Shown in pieces: positions 10,120-17,184 of a DNA stretch of 64,000 bases. The position numbers and the translations under genes were made by a program. How positions within the stretch are numbered: the stretch's first letter is position 1; each line of letters opens with the position of its first letter. The DNA is from an uncultured Treponema sp. (GTDB lineage: Bacteria; Spirochaetota; Spirochaetia; Treponematales; Treponemataceae): assembly GCA_946186185.1 (NCBI GenBank), contig CAMHMJ010000018.1, forward strand, positions 1 to 64,000, written 5' to 3'. Under the pieces are notes generated by a model. It saw nothing but the letters and a program-made list of their open reading frames with translations. It was not told the DNA's origin and made no database searches.

Positions 10120-11172
10120 CTAGCAGGTGAAGCCCGCGATGTTTAATATCCGCCTTACCAGGTCTATGTACTTAAGGCTGATGTTATCCAGGCGGGTGTT
10201 GCGCTTTGTAATGTAGCCCAGCTCAAAGCAGTGGCTGATTTTGCCGTCGGGATTTTTTAACGGGATCAAAAGGAAGTCTTCGCTGTTTTCCCCGGCGGCA
10301 GCATTCAGAGTGTCGGCGCCTTCTCCCAGTTCAAATCCCGGCACCTCTTCAAAAACGCCGGATAGAAAGGTGTAGCCCTTCAGGTGTTCCAGAAGGCTGA
10401 GTTCAGTGGAACGGTCTGCAACGGTAATGGCTTTATCCAGACCGTATCGGGCAATCACTTCTTCAGAAAAGAAAGAACGCACGTCGTCTGTATCAAAGGT
10501 GACAAAGTGGTAGGGCTTAAGCTCTTCCAGGGAAAGGCTTTCATTTTTTGAAAGGGGATGGTTTTTATGAAGGTACACAAAGGCGTTGCATTCCGTAAGG
10601 TGGTGAAACTCCAGCGCTGCATTTTCCAGAGCCCTGGTTATGCTGTCCCGGTTTGCTTCGCTCAGGTAAAGAATGCCGATGGAGCTTTTTTCAGAGGCAA
10701 CATCCATAATTACATCCGACGCCTTTTTTTCGCAGAAGGAAAAATCGTACTTTGGGCCCGGCTGTCTGCCTTTCTCGCCCGCTGCACCTTTTGAATTCTT
10801 TCCACCTTCCGCACTTTCAGAGTTTTTGGAATATTCATTTACAATCTGAACAAAGGCTTTTCGGGCAAAAGAGTAGTACAGCGTGGAAACCGAAAAGTTT
10901 TTTACGCGGTCTGTCTGGGTTTTGCAGTGTTTTTTGAGTAAATCTTCATATTGAGTGTATAAAATTCTGGCGTCGCGGATAAAGCTTTCTCCCTGTTCCG
11001 TAGGCTTTACACCACGGGCATTGCGGAAAAAAATCTGGAAGCCCAGTTCATTTTCCGCATCGTGCACCGAGCTGGAAAGGGAAGGCTGCGAAATAAACAG
11101 CCTTTCCGACGCCTTGTTCAGGGAACCTGCTTCCGCCACGCCAAGAATATATTTAATCTGCTGTAGTGTCAT
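10120..11172 (-). CDS. LysR-family transcriptional regulator
   Basis: The N-terminal winged helix reads MTLQQIKYILGVAEAGSLNK and continues with ERLFISQPSLSSSV, the standard LysR DNA-binding motif. An effector-binding domain follows, giving 350 residues where 290-320 is usual. The excess is two low-complexity inserts, a Gly/Lys-rich stretch near residues 122-146 and a Gly/Ala stretch near 282-296. The start lies inside the upstream cysK (20-bp overlap) with no separate ribosome site, which suggests translational coupling. As the last gene of the nifK-nifD-cysK unit it is a candidate CysB-like sulfur regulator, although LysR regulators are more often divergent from their targets. Confidence 0.88.
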   Translation of the reverse strand: MTLQQIKYILGVAEAGSLNKASERLFISQPSLSSSVHDAENELGFQIFFRNARGVKPTEQGESFIRDARILYTQYEDLLKKHCKTQTDRVKNFSVSTLYYSFARKAFVQIVNEYSKNSESAEGGKNSKGAAGEKGRQPGPKYDFSFCEKKASDVIMDVASEKSSIGILYLSEANRDSITRALENAALEFHHLTECNAFVYLHKNHPLSKNESLSLEELKPYHFVTFDTDDVRSFFSEEVIARYGLDKAITVADRSTELSLLEHLKGYTFLSGVFEEVPGFELGEGADTLNAAAGENSEDFLLIPLKNPDGKISHCFELGYITKRNTRLDNISLKYIDLVRRILNIAGFTC

Positions 11173-12142
11173 TGAACAAATCTGTGCTCAGATATCGGAG
11201 TCCTGTGTCCGGGAATACTACGACGATATTTTTTCCTTCGTATTCAGGACGTTTTGCAAGCTCAGTTGCGCCCCACAACGCCGCACCGCTGGAGTTTCCA
11301 ACCAGAACGCCGTCTGTTTTTGCAACGATGCGTGCTGCTTCAAAAGAAGGTTTTACGGTTGCAGAGATAACTTCGTCGTACACGCCGGTTGTGTCCCGGA
11401 GTGTAATGGGAACACGGTCATTCGGAACCTCAGTAAAATTGTGGATTCCGGTAAGGGCACCTGCGTCCAGAGCCGGTTCAACCGCAATCACCTTTACGTT
11501 CTTGTTCTGAGCCTTGATGTAGTCGCTGATTCCCCGGATTGTTCCGCCGGTACCAACTGCGCTTACAACGGCCGCCAGATTTCCGTCGGTCTGATCCCAG
11601 ATTTCTTCTCCGGTGGTATCGTGGTGTGCCTGCGGGTTCAGCGGGTTTATCATCTGGTCAACAAAGAAAATGCTGTCTCCCGCTGCCTGTCGTTCCCGAA
11701 TGTGCTGCTTTAAGATATTGGTAGCCGCAACAAAGTCGTTGTTGGTTGCCTTCAGCTGTTCCTGAAGCTCCGGAACTTCGCCGATTTTCTGAACATTGGC
11801 GCCAAAAGCCTTCATTACCTGAAGACGCTCCTGGCTTACTCCTTCCTGAAGGTAAATCTGAACCTTGTAGCCCTTCATTGCACCGATTGCGCTTACGGCA
11901 ATTCCCGTATTTCCGCTGGTGTATTCGATGAGGGTTGTAACTCCCGGTTTGATTTTTCCTTCCCGTTCAGCATCTTCAATTATGCGAAGGACGATTCTGT
12001 CCTTGATGCTTCCAATCGGGTTAAAGTACTCCACCTTTGCAAGAAGATGAGCCTTAAGTCCAAGTTTTTTTTCATATCCGTGAAGGCGCACAAGAGGTGT
12101 GTGGCCAACCAGTTCTGTAAGTGAATCGTGTATTTGTGCCAT
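11153..12142 (-). CDS. cysK: Cysteine synthase-family PLP enzyme (O-acetylserine sulfhydrylase type)
   Basis: The 329-residue fold-type II PLP enzyme carries the Schiff-base lysine in GSIKDR near residue 45, the phosphate-binding TSGNTGIA loop and the GTGGTIRG motif. The family makes cysteine from O-acetylserine and sulfide. It differs from the second copy at 60348-61286: it has EYTSGNTG rather than EPTSGNTG, and the SxERLxxMKAFGA region is changed. It may therefore prefer another thiol or acceptor, such as methanethiol or O-acetylhomoserine; that is inference. AGGAG precedes the ATG. It lies 177 nt downstream of the NifD-like gene, across two repeat elements, and overlaps lysR. Confidence 0.85.
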   Translation of the reverse strand: MAQIHDSLTELVGHTPLVRLHGYEKKLGLKAHLLAKVEYFNPIGSIKDRIVLRIIEDAEREGKIKPGVTTLIEYTSGNTGIAVSAIGAMKGYKVQIYLQEGVSQERLQVMKAFGANVQKIGEVPELQEQLKATNNDFVAATNILKQHIRERQAAGDSIFFVDQMINPLNPQAHHDTTGEEIWDQTDGNLAAVVSAVGTGGTIRGISDYIKAQNKNVKVIAVEPALDAGALTGIHNFTEVPNDRVPITLRDTTGVYDEVISATVKPSFEAARIVAKTDGVLVGNSSGAALWGATELAKRPEYEGKNIVVVFPDTGLRYLSTDLFNDTTAD

Positions 12143-12161
12143 AGTTTTTCTCCTTATATTT

Positions 12162-12237
12162 GGGGGCGTTGCGGGGGTGTCCCCCGCAAGAAGGGGTAGG
12201 GCGCAACAGCGTGCGCCCGAGGGGGAGACTTCCCCCT
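12162..12237. repeat. GC-rich mosaic palindromic element (copy 1)
   Basis: This spacer element is built of three hairpins: GCGGGGG-TGT-CCCCCGC (12171-12187), GGGCGCA/TGCGCCC, and AGGGGGA/TCCCCCT at the right end. Related blocks occur at 16512-16559, 26849-26933 and 57687-57853, all in short spacers. It looks like a non-autonomous dispersed repeat of this genome. Here it separates nifD from cysK and could act as an RNA processing or stability element. Confidence 0.7.
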
Positions 12238-12253
12238 ACTTTTTTTTATATGG

Positions 12254-12325
12254 TAAAGCTAAAAAATGCTTTCGCATTTTTTTTAACGCTTTGCTATCGA
12301 ACACCGGCCGCCAGCGGCCTTACAC
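12254..12325. repeat. AT-rich hairpin element plus GGCCGC hairpin between nifD-like gene and cysK
   Basis: An AAAAAATGC-TTTC-GCATTTTTT hairpin with flanks AGCT and TTAACGCTTT occupies 12254-12292. Close relatives lie at 34949-34985 and 63536-63573. It resembles a bidirectional terminator and may weaken read-through from nifD into cysK. Next to it, GGCCGC-CA-GCGGCC (12306-12319) is followed by TTACACA; the same block recurs before the rubrerythrin gene (33346-33369). The second hairpin abuts the nifD stop codon. Confidence 0.6.
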
Positions 12326-13783
12326 ATCCTTGATAAACTTATCTGCGTTCTGCTCGTACCACCATTTTGTGTATGGCAGCTTGATTCGGGCGGCCAGGTT
12401 CTTTTCGAAACTGCGGTTTGTTACCGTATCCAGAATGAGTTTTGCAAAGCTCAGGGTTCCTTCGTAACCAAAAACGGTGTATTCGTCGGCAACGAAAACT
12501 GCCGCAAAGCCCTGCTTGATTGCCCAGACTGTTGTGCCCGGGTGGCGGCTGAAGTAAACATCCGGCTTGTAGTGGTTCAGGATGTTCAAAACCTCGTAGT
12601 TCTGCTGGTCGGCAACCGCAACCTTCATGTCCTTTGGAGAATTGTTCAAAAGGTGCTCCAGTGCCGGTGGAACCTTTCCGTTGTCGTACTTGTAGTCGTA
12701 GTGCCATGCAAGGGCGTATTCCACCGTCATTCCGAATTCCTGAAGAACACGGGCGATTTCGTAGGTAAAGCCCGGTCCCATTCCGATTACGGCGCGGAGA
12801 CCCTTAAGCTTTGCGGTAACTTCCTCAATCTGAGGAATGTAGATTGCCCGCTGCTTTTCGATGTATTTTTCAACCTGTTCACGGCGGCCGATGGCGTCAC
12901 CGATTCCACGGAGCCAGGTTTCAAAGCCCGTGATTCCCGAGTGGTTGATTGTGCGGACATACGGAACGCCGTATTTTTCTTCCAGAGCGTTTCCAAGATA
13001 GGTTCCCAGAGTTCCACAGATACAAACTGTAGCAAGGGCTTCGCTCAGGTGGGAAAGTTCTTCAATTGTGGAGTTACAGTAGAGGAACTGAGGCTCAGCG
13101 TCAAAAACCTCGTTAAAGATTTTTGTAATCTGAGGGCGGGCGCTTTCGTAGAAGTTCTTGATGTTGATAGTGCGGCGCTTCTGTTTTGGCGGCTGCACGA
13201 TTCCCTGAAGAACGGCGTGGTCGGAAATATCAAAACCGCTGGCCCAGATCCGGCTCTTAAATCCTTCGCAGTGAACCGGAATTACCGGAATCGGAAGCTC
13301 CTTGTCCAGGTCGCTGGCAACGCCGTCTACGTCTTCACCGGTTACGCCGGAAACACAGCTTGTGGAAACAAAGATTGCGTCCGGTTTGTAGGCTTCGTAG
13401 GTGTGGCGGATGATTTTTTCAAGGTCTTTTGTGGCTCCAAAAACCGTGTCCTTTTCGTTCAGGTCGGTGCAGACAAAAACCGAGTTGGTGGTCTTGTTTA
13501 CCCGGGCTGCAATCTGTCCGAATTTTACGGCGTCGTTACTTGCCATTGCGGTACAGCCGGCAGGGGCGTGGTAAACAACCGCAACATTTCGGATTGCCGC
13601 AAGGGCGTTCAGGGCACAGCCGGAAAGACAGGAGCTGGACTGGCTGAAGCAGCGTTCCCGGTTTCTGAGACTTCCGTCTTCTGATTTTTTTACAAGAGTC
13701 TCAAGGTCGCCCACAAAGCCTGTGATGGACCCCAGACGGTTTTCACGAATCGCTATATTTGCATTACTAAAATTAAATGGCAT
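12320..13783 (-). CDS. Nitrogenase-like component 1, subunit D (NifD/MarD-type)
   Basis: The 487-residue protein aligns by motif with the nitrogenase alpha subunit. Candidate P-cluster cysteines are Cys52/Cys56, Cys77 (HAPAGC) and Cys143 (STSCVSG). IPVHCEGF matches the NifD VPVRCEGF block. Cys256, 11 residues before EEKYG, matches the cofactor ligand Cys275 of Azotobacter NifD. In the segment where NifD has cofactor ligand His442 this protein reads FVADEYTVFGYEG, with no histidine. That, the absence of nifE/nifN and the sulfur genes around it favour a methylthio-alkane-reductase-like or other NifD-like enzyme over N2 fixation. I start at 13783 because AGGAG lies 7 nt upstream; an in-frame ATG at 13849 lies in repeat DNA. 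It follows the NifK-like gene in one operon. Confidence 0.85.
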   Translation of the reverse strand: MPFNFSNANIAIRENRLGSITGFVGDLETLVKKSEDGSLRNRERCFSQSSSCLSGCALNALAAIRNVAVVYHAPAGCTAMASNDAVKFGQIAARVNKTTNSVFVCTDLNEKDTVFGATKDLEKIIRHTYEAYKPDAIFVSTSCVSGVTGEDVDGVASDLDKELPIPVIPVHCEGFKSRIWASGFDISDHAVLQGIVQPPKQKRRTINIKNFYESARPQITKIFNEVFDAEPQFLYCNSTIEELSHLSEALATVCICGTLGTYLGNALEEKYGVPYVRTINHSGITGFETWLRGIGDAIGRREQVEKYIEKQRAIYIPQIEEVTAKLKGLRAVIGMGPGFTYEIARVLQEFGMTVEYALAWHYDYKYDNGKVPPALEHLLNNSPKDMKVAVADQQNYEVLNILNHYKPDVYFSRHPGTTVWAIKQGFAAVFVADEYTVFGYEGTLSFAKLILDTVTNRSFEKNLAARIKLPYTKWWYEQNADKFIKDV

Positions 13784-13800
13784 AAATGTTCTCCTCATAC

Positions 13801-13883
13801 GGTGGTTGCGGTCCCTGAGCTTGTCGAAGGGGCGCAACCACCTTGGCATATAAAAATGTCATTTCGACAAGCTCAATGACCAC
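13801..13883. repeat. Two GAGCYTGTCGAA palindromic elements in the nifK-nifD spacer
   Basis: The first element (13801-13842) has outer arms GGTGGTTGCG/CGCAACCACC around a core GTCCCTGAGCTTGTCGAAGG. The second (13857-13881, opposite orientation) has arms GTCATT/AATGAC around the same GAGCTTGTCGAA centre. The arms differ but stay complementary (CCCT/AGGG against CATT/AATG), so the pairing is conserved rather than the bases. Related copies lie at 25999-26046, about 14746-14770 and 28979-29035. They could shape the nifK-nifD transcript; a function is not shown. Confidence 0.8.
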
Positions 13884-13890
13884 GTGTTCT

Positions 13891-15213
13891 TTACAGTTTC
13901 AACTTGCTCATTGCGGCGGTGAAAATCTGTTCCAAAAGGTGAAGGCCTCCGGAATAGCCGGCGATGTGGTCGTTAATAACAAGCTTTTCCAGCATCGGGT
14001 AGCTTACATTTACATAATGGGCGCCCAGTTCACCGGCAAGCTTCTTTTCCCAGTTGGAACCAACAATCAGCGGAGTTCCTGCAAAATCCAGAGCCTTAAT
14101 CTGTTCGTGGATTTCGTGACCGTCGGTGGTGAACAGAACATCGGTTTTGATGCCGTAGTTCAGGTTGTTCACTTCGTCGGTAATTTTCTGCTGGAAAGCC
14201 TTTGGTGCATCGTCCGTGATGAACACTTTTTCCGGGAAAAGACCCATGTCATTTACAAGGAACTTTGTAACTGCAATTGAATATTCGCTGTCGCTTACAA
14301 CCGTAAAGCGTTTTCCAAGAATACGGGTTTCCAGTAATGTGTCAGCAAAACGCTCGATGTAATAGTAGAATTCAGCCTCTTTTTCTGCGATTACCCGCTC
14401 AACAAGTCCCTTGTCGATTCCGGTAAAATCCTGAACTGCTCTAAGGAACTTTGTGGTTTCTGTAGCACCAATCGGAAGAACCGGGTACTGCAAAAGCGGA
14501 ATGCCAAAGCGGCTCTGAAGATACTTTGCGCTGTCCAGACCTGCCCATGGTGAAACAAGAATCGTGAATTCAGCGTTAGGGATTTTCTTCAAATTATCAA
14601 GACCTCGGCCAAAGCCAAAAATCGTGTTCGGTTTAAGACCAACAGCCTTAAGCAGCTCTTCAATTTCACGAAGGTTTCCCAGCCAGTAAGGATCCTGCTG
14701 AGGAGGGGCAACGAAGAGATTTACCAGTCCCTTTTCTGGCACCGCGTCCCCTGAGGCTCTCGAAGGGGCATCTGCCAGGTACTGCTGGAAAATTGACTTC
14801 AAAATCCAGTCGTGACCCACATAGTTGTTACCCTTAAAGCCTGGAGTTTTTGCCCAGATTACAGGTTTTTCTGAACCTTCAAAATTGCTGGTAACTTCTT
14901 CTATATCATCACCGATAATTTCCCCCGTACATCCCGAAAGAACAACGAACAAATCTGCATCGATGACTTTTAATGCATTTTCAATGGTAGAACGCAGCTT
15001 GTTGCTTCCACCAAAAACAACTTCTTTTTCACTAATAGACGTACACGGAAAAATGTTTGGACTGTAGCGCCCACTGGTTCCGTTGTTGTCATTCAATTTA
15101 GCTGCACATCCAGGTCCAGAATGCAAAATCGGAATCGCCCCCGGAATTGCCTGAACTGTCTGCATTGCAGCAAGCGCACATTTGTAGCGCGGCTGATCCA
15201 AAATCTTTGCCAT
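13891..15213 (-). CDS. Nitrogenase-like component 1, subunit K (NifK/MarK-type)
   Basis: The 440-residue protein has the three P-cluster cysteines of a nitrogenase beta-type subunit: Cys12 (RYKC), Cys36 (SGPGC) and Cys95 (LSGCTGEIIGDD). The spacing of 24 and 59 residues is close to 25 and 58 in Azotobacter NifK. It lacks the long N-terminal extension of many NifK proteins. It would pair with the NifD-like product, receive electrons from NifH and form a heterotetramer in the cytoplasm. AGGAG lies 5 nt before the ATG. Near residue 150 an in-frame insert (APSRASGDAVPEKG) is encoded by a degenerate copy of the palindromic repeat at about 14746-14770. It is first in the operon and is driven from the divergent promoter at 15228-15285. 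Confidence 0.85.
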   Translation of the reverse strand: MAKILDQPRYKCALAAMQTVQAIPGAIPILHSGPGCAAKLNDNNGTSGRYSPNIFPCTSISEKEVVFGGSNKLRSTIENALKVIDADLFVVLSGCTGEIIGDDIEEVTSNFEGSEKPVIWAKTPGFKGNNYVGHDWILKSIFQQYLADAPSRASGDAVPEKGLVNLFVAPPQQDPYWLGNLREIEELLKAVGLKPNTIFGFGRGLDNLKKIPNAEFTILVSPWAGLDSAKYLQSRFGIPLLQYPVLPIGATETTKFLRAVQDFTGIDKGLVERVIAEKEAEFYYYIERFADTLLETRILGKRFTVVSDSEYSIAVTKFLVNDMGLFPEKVFITDDAPKAFQQKITDEVNNLNYGIKTDVLFTTDGHEIHEQIKALDFAGTPLIVGSNWEKKLAGELGAHYVNVSYPMLEKLVINDHIAGYSGGLHLLEQIFTAAMSKLKL

Positions 15214-15227
15214 ATATACTCCTATTC

Positions 15228-15285
15228 CCTATTGACTTAGTAGGTAACTAGAGTTATACTCTAATTATCCTAGTAAGTCAATAGG
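15228..15285. promoter_or_regulatory. Divergent overlapping promoters of nifK-like gene and patB with two 17-bp dyad operators
   Basis: The whole 58 bp is a near-perfect palindrome. Rightward: -35 TTGACT (15232-15237), 17-nt spacer, -10 TATACT (15255-15260). Leftward: -35 TTGACT (15281-15276), 17-nt spacer, -10 TATAAC (15258-15253). The two -10 boxes overlap, so the promoters cannot be fully occupied at once. Operators CCTATTGACTTAGTAGG (15228-15244) and its inverted near-copy (15269-15285) each cover a -35 box. The same dyad lies at nifH, cysK2 and metQ. A regulator bound here would act on both transcripts; placement over -35 suggests repression. Confidence 0.82.
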
Positions 15286-15323
15286 CAATAGAAAAAAAAT
15301 ATAATACAAGAGGGCAATAGCTT

Positions 15324-16502
15324 ATGGAGTACAACTTTAATAAAATTACAGACCGCCGGAATACCAATGCTGTAAAGCTGGATCTGGCGGTTATGCGCGG
15401 AAAGCCGGCAGATGTTCTTTCTCTTTGGGTTGCTGATATGGATTTTCCAACCAGCCCTGCAATCCTTGAAGCGCTGCACAAAAAAATCGACCACGGAATC
15501 TTTGGATATTCATATCAGGATGAAGCTTTCTATAAAGCACTTGCTTCATGGATGAAAAATGAGCATAACTTTACCTTTGAAAATACCGAGCTGGTTACCA
15601 CGCCGGGTGTTGTTTTTGCCCTGGCAAGCGCCATAAAAGCCTTTACAAAGGAAGGGGAGGCGGTAATCATTCAGACGCCGGTTTACTATCCTTTTAAGAA
15701 TATGATAGAAGCAAACGGAAGACGAACCGTAACTTCTTCGCTTTTTGAAAAAGACGGTAAATGGCAGATTGATTTTGAAGATTTTGAGCGCAAAATAATA
15801 GAAGAAAAGGTAAAACTTTTTATTCTGTGCAGTCCCCATAATCCTGTAAGCCGTGTCTGGACAAAAGAAGAATTAAGCCGCCTTGCAGAAATCTGTCTGC
15901 GGCACAAGGTAATCGTATTTGCGGACGAAATCCACAATGACTTTGTATACGCGCCGAATGTGCACACAGTATTTTCAACCCTTTCCCCGGAAATTGCGGA
16001 GAACTGCGTGATTTCAATGTCCCCAAGTAAAACCTTCAACCTTGCAGGACTTCAGTTCTCTACGAACTTTATAAAGAATCCGGCATTGCGGGCAAAGTTC
16101 AAGGCTGAACGGAACAAAACCGGCTACGACGAACCAAGTCTTATGGGACTGGTTGCCGCCCGTGCCGCTTACGAAGGTGGAAAGCCGTGGCTGGAGGCGC
16201 TGAAAAAGCACCTCCTTTCCAACATTGATTTTGTCCGTTCTTATTTGAAGGAAAAGCTTCCAAAGGCACGGCTTATTGAGCCGGAAGGCACCTTCCTTCT
16301 GTGGATAGATTTTTCCGCCTACGGCATTCCGGATGACGAACTTGATGACCTTATTGTAAACAAGGCGAAAGTCTGGCTGGACCGGGGAACAATGTTCGGG
16401 CCGGAAGGAGATAAGTACCAGCGGATAAACATTGCCACTCCGCAGCCGCTGGTAAAAGAAGCAATTGATAGAATAAGCCAGGCGCTGCGGGCTGGGGTCT
16501 GA
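15324..16502 (+). CDS. patB: PatB/MalY-type cystathionine beta-lyase (C-S lyase), class I/II aminotransferase fold
   Basis: This 392-residue PLP enzyme carries the C-S-lyase-type N-terminus DVLSLWVADMDFPTSPAI, the CSPHNPVSRVW motif and the Schiff-base lysine in SPSKTFNLAGLQ. Members of the MalY/PatB family cleave cystathionine or cysteine S-conjugates to a thiol, pyruvate and ammonia. It diverges from the nifK-like operon and shares its operator-bearing promoter, with a predicted 57-nt leader. This argues for a common sulfur-salvage role. The true substrate is not readable from the sequence. The next gene is the Rrf2 regulator, 82 nt downstream. Confidence 0.88.
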   Translation: MEYNFNKITDRRNTNAVKLDLAVMRGKPADVLSLWVADMDFPTSPAILEALHKKIDHGIFGYSYQDEAFYKALASWMKNEHNFTFENTELVTTPGVVFALASAIKAFTKEGEAVIIQTPVYYPFKNMIEANGRRTVTSSLFEKDGKWQIDFEDFERKIIEEKVKLFILCSPHNPVSRVWTKEELSRLAEICLRHKVIVFADEIHNDFVYAPNVHTVFSTLSPEIAENCVISMSPSKTFNLAGLQFSTNFIKNPALRAKFKAERNKTGYDEPSLMGLVAARAAYEGGKPWLEALKKHLLSNIDFVRSYLKEKLPKARLIEPEGTFLLWIDFSAYGIPDDELDDLIVNKAKVWLDRGTMFGPEGDKYQRINIATPQPLVKEAIDRISQALRAGV

Positions 16503-16511
16503 AGCCCGCTG

Positions 16512-16559
16512 GAAGGGGTAGGGCGCAACGCAGTGCGCCCGAGGGGGAGACTTCCCCCT
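16512..16559. repeat. GC-rich mosaic palindromic element (copy 2)
   Basis: This shares its core with the 12162 element: GGGCGCA...TGCGCCC followed by a GGGGGA-GACT-TCCCCC hairpin. It fills most of the spacer between patB and the Rrf2 gene and ends about 20 nt before the AGGAG site. It could reduce or modulate read-through into the regulator gene. Confidence 0.7.
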
Positions 16560-16584
16560 GCAGTAATATAGAGAAAAGGAGTTT

Positions 16585-17013
16585 ATGATGTTAAAAATCT
16601 CAACACGCGGGCAGTATGCGCTTCTGATTATGACTGACCTTGCAGAGGCTGAGGAGGGTGCGTACATTCCATTAAAGATGCTTTCCCACAGACGAAATCT
16701 TTCCGTAAAGTATCTGGAGCAGATTTTGATTCAGCTGGGAAAGAATGCCCTTGTGACGGGTTCCCGTGGCACCAACGGCGGCTACAAGCTTAAGAAAAAG
16801 GCCAGCGAATATACCGCCGGGGAAATCTTGAGGGCCATGGAAGGAGAACTTTCTCCCCGGGGAACTTCGGAAAACAACCATTTTGAATCCATCGGGAACG
16901 ATTTTTTCTGGAAGGAGTTTACCGAGAATATTAACAATTTTGTGGACTCAATTACCCTGGAAGAGCTTGCCCAAAAGAACAAGGCTTTTGTAGGCTACGA
17001 CTACTCGATTTAG
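16585..17013 (+). CDS. Rrf2-family transcriptional regulator
   Basis: The 142-residue protein has the Rrf2 N-terminus LKISTRGQYALLIMTDLAE and the helix-wing NLSVKYLEQILIQL...SRGTNGGYKL. The three cysteines that hold an Fe-S cluster in IscR/NsrR are absent, as in the cysteine-metabolism repressor CymR, which senses sulfur status with CysK. Two cysK genes lie nearby. The gene follows patB behind a repeat and is probably co-transcribed. It is my first candidate for the protein that binds the CCTAYT-N5-ASTAGG dyads; the LysR protein is the main alternative. Two adjacent ATG codons (16585, 16588) follow an AGGAG, and either could be used. Confidence 0.88.
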   Translation: MMLKISTRGQYALLIMTDLAEAEEGAYIPLKMLSHRRNLSVKYLEQILIQLGKNALVTGSRGTNGGYKLKKKASEYTAGEILRAMEGELSPRGTSENNHFESIGNDFFWKEFTENINNFVDSITLEELAQKNKAFVGYDYSI

Positions 17014-17121
17014 CGCTATACCTTTCTATAAAGACAGTATTTTTAGGCATTTTGTATAGTAGTTTTTCAAAAAATGCAGGGTTTTACAAAAAAAATTGTT
17101 TCAATCCTGCAAAACCTCTCT

Positions 17122-17153
17122 TATAGTTAAAGTATCATTTTGTAAACTTTAAC
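17122..17153 (+). promoter_or_regulatory. Promoter -10 and inverted repeat before the chemoreceptor gene
   Basis: A TATAGT -10 box (17122-17127) is followed by an 8-bp inverted repeat, GTTAAAGT (17126-17133) and ACTTTAAC (17146-17153), that would cover the transcription start. The same CTTATAGTTAAA string occurs before the rubrerythrin gene. The repeat could be an operator or a 5' hairpin. The chemoreceptor ATG lies 31 nt downstream behind GAGG. Confidence 0.45.
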
Positions 17154-17184
17154 CGGTTCTCGCTCTAGGCGAATTGAGGTACTT

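Noticed and set aside
10955..11713. Long plus-strand frame opposite lysR/cysK
   Set aside because: It mirrors two well-supported minus-strand genes, has no ribosome site or recognisable domain and spans their overlap. It is a codon-bias shadow.
12542..13684. 380-codon plus-strand frame opposite the NifD-like gene
   Set aside because: It is antisense to conserved cysteine motifs with no start signal. The product is not family-like.
12320..15213. Classical nitrogen-fixation nif operon
   Set aside because: nifE, nifN, nifI and a standard nifHDK order are missing, the His442 equivalent is not seen, and all neighbours and shared operators are sulfur-related. It cannot be excluded without the rest of the genome.
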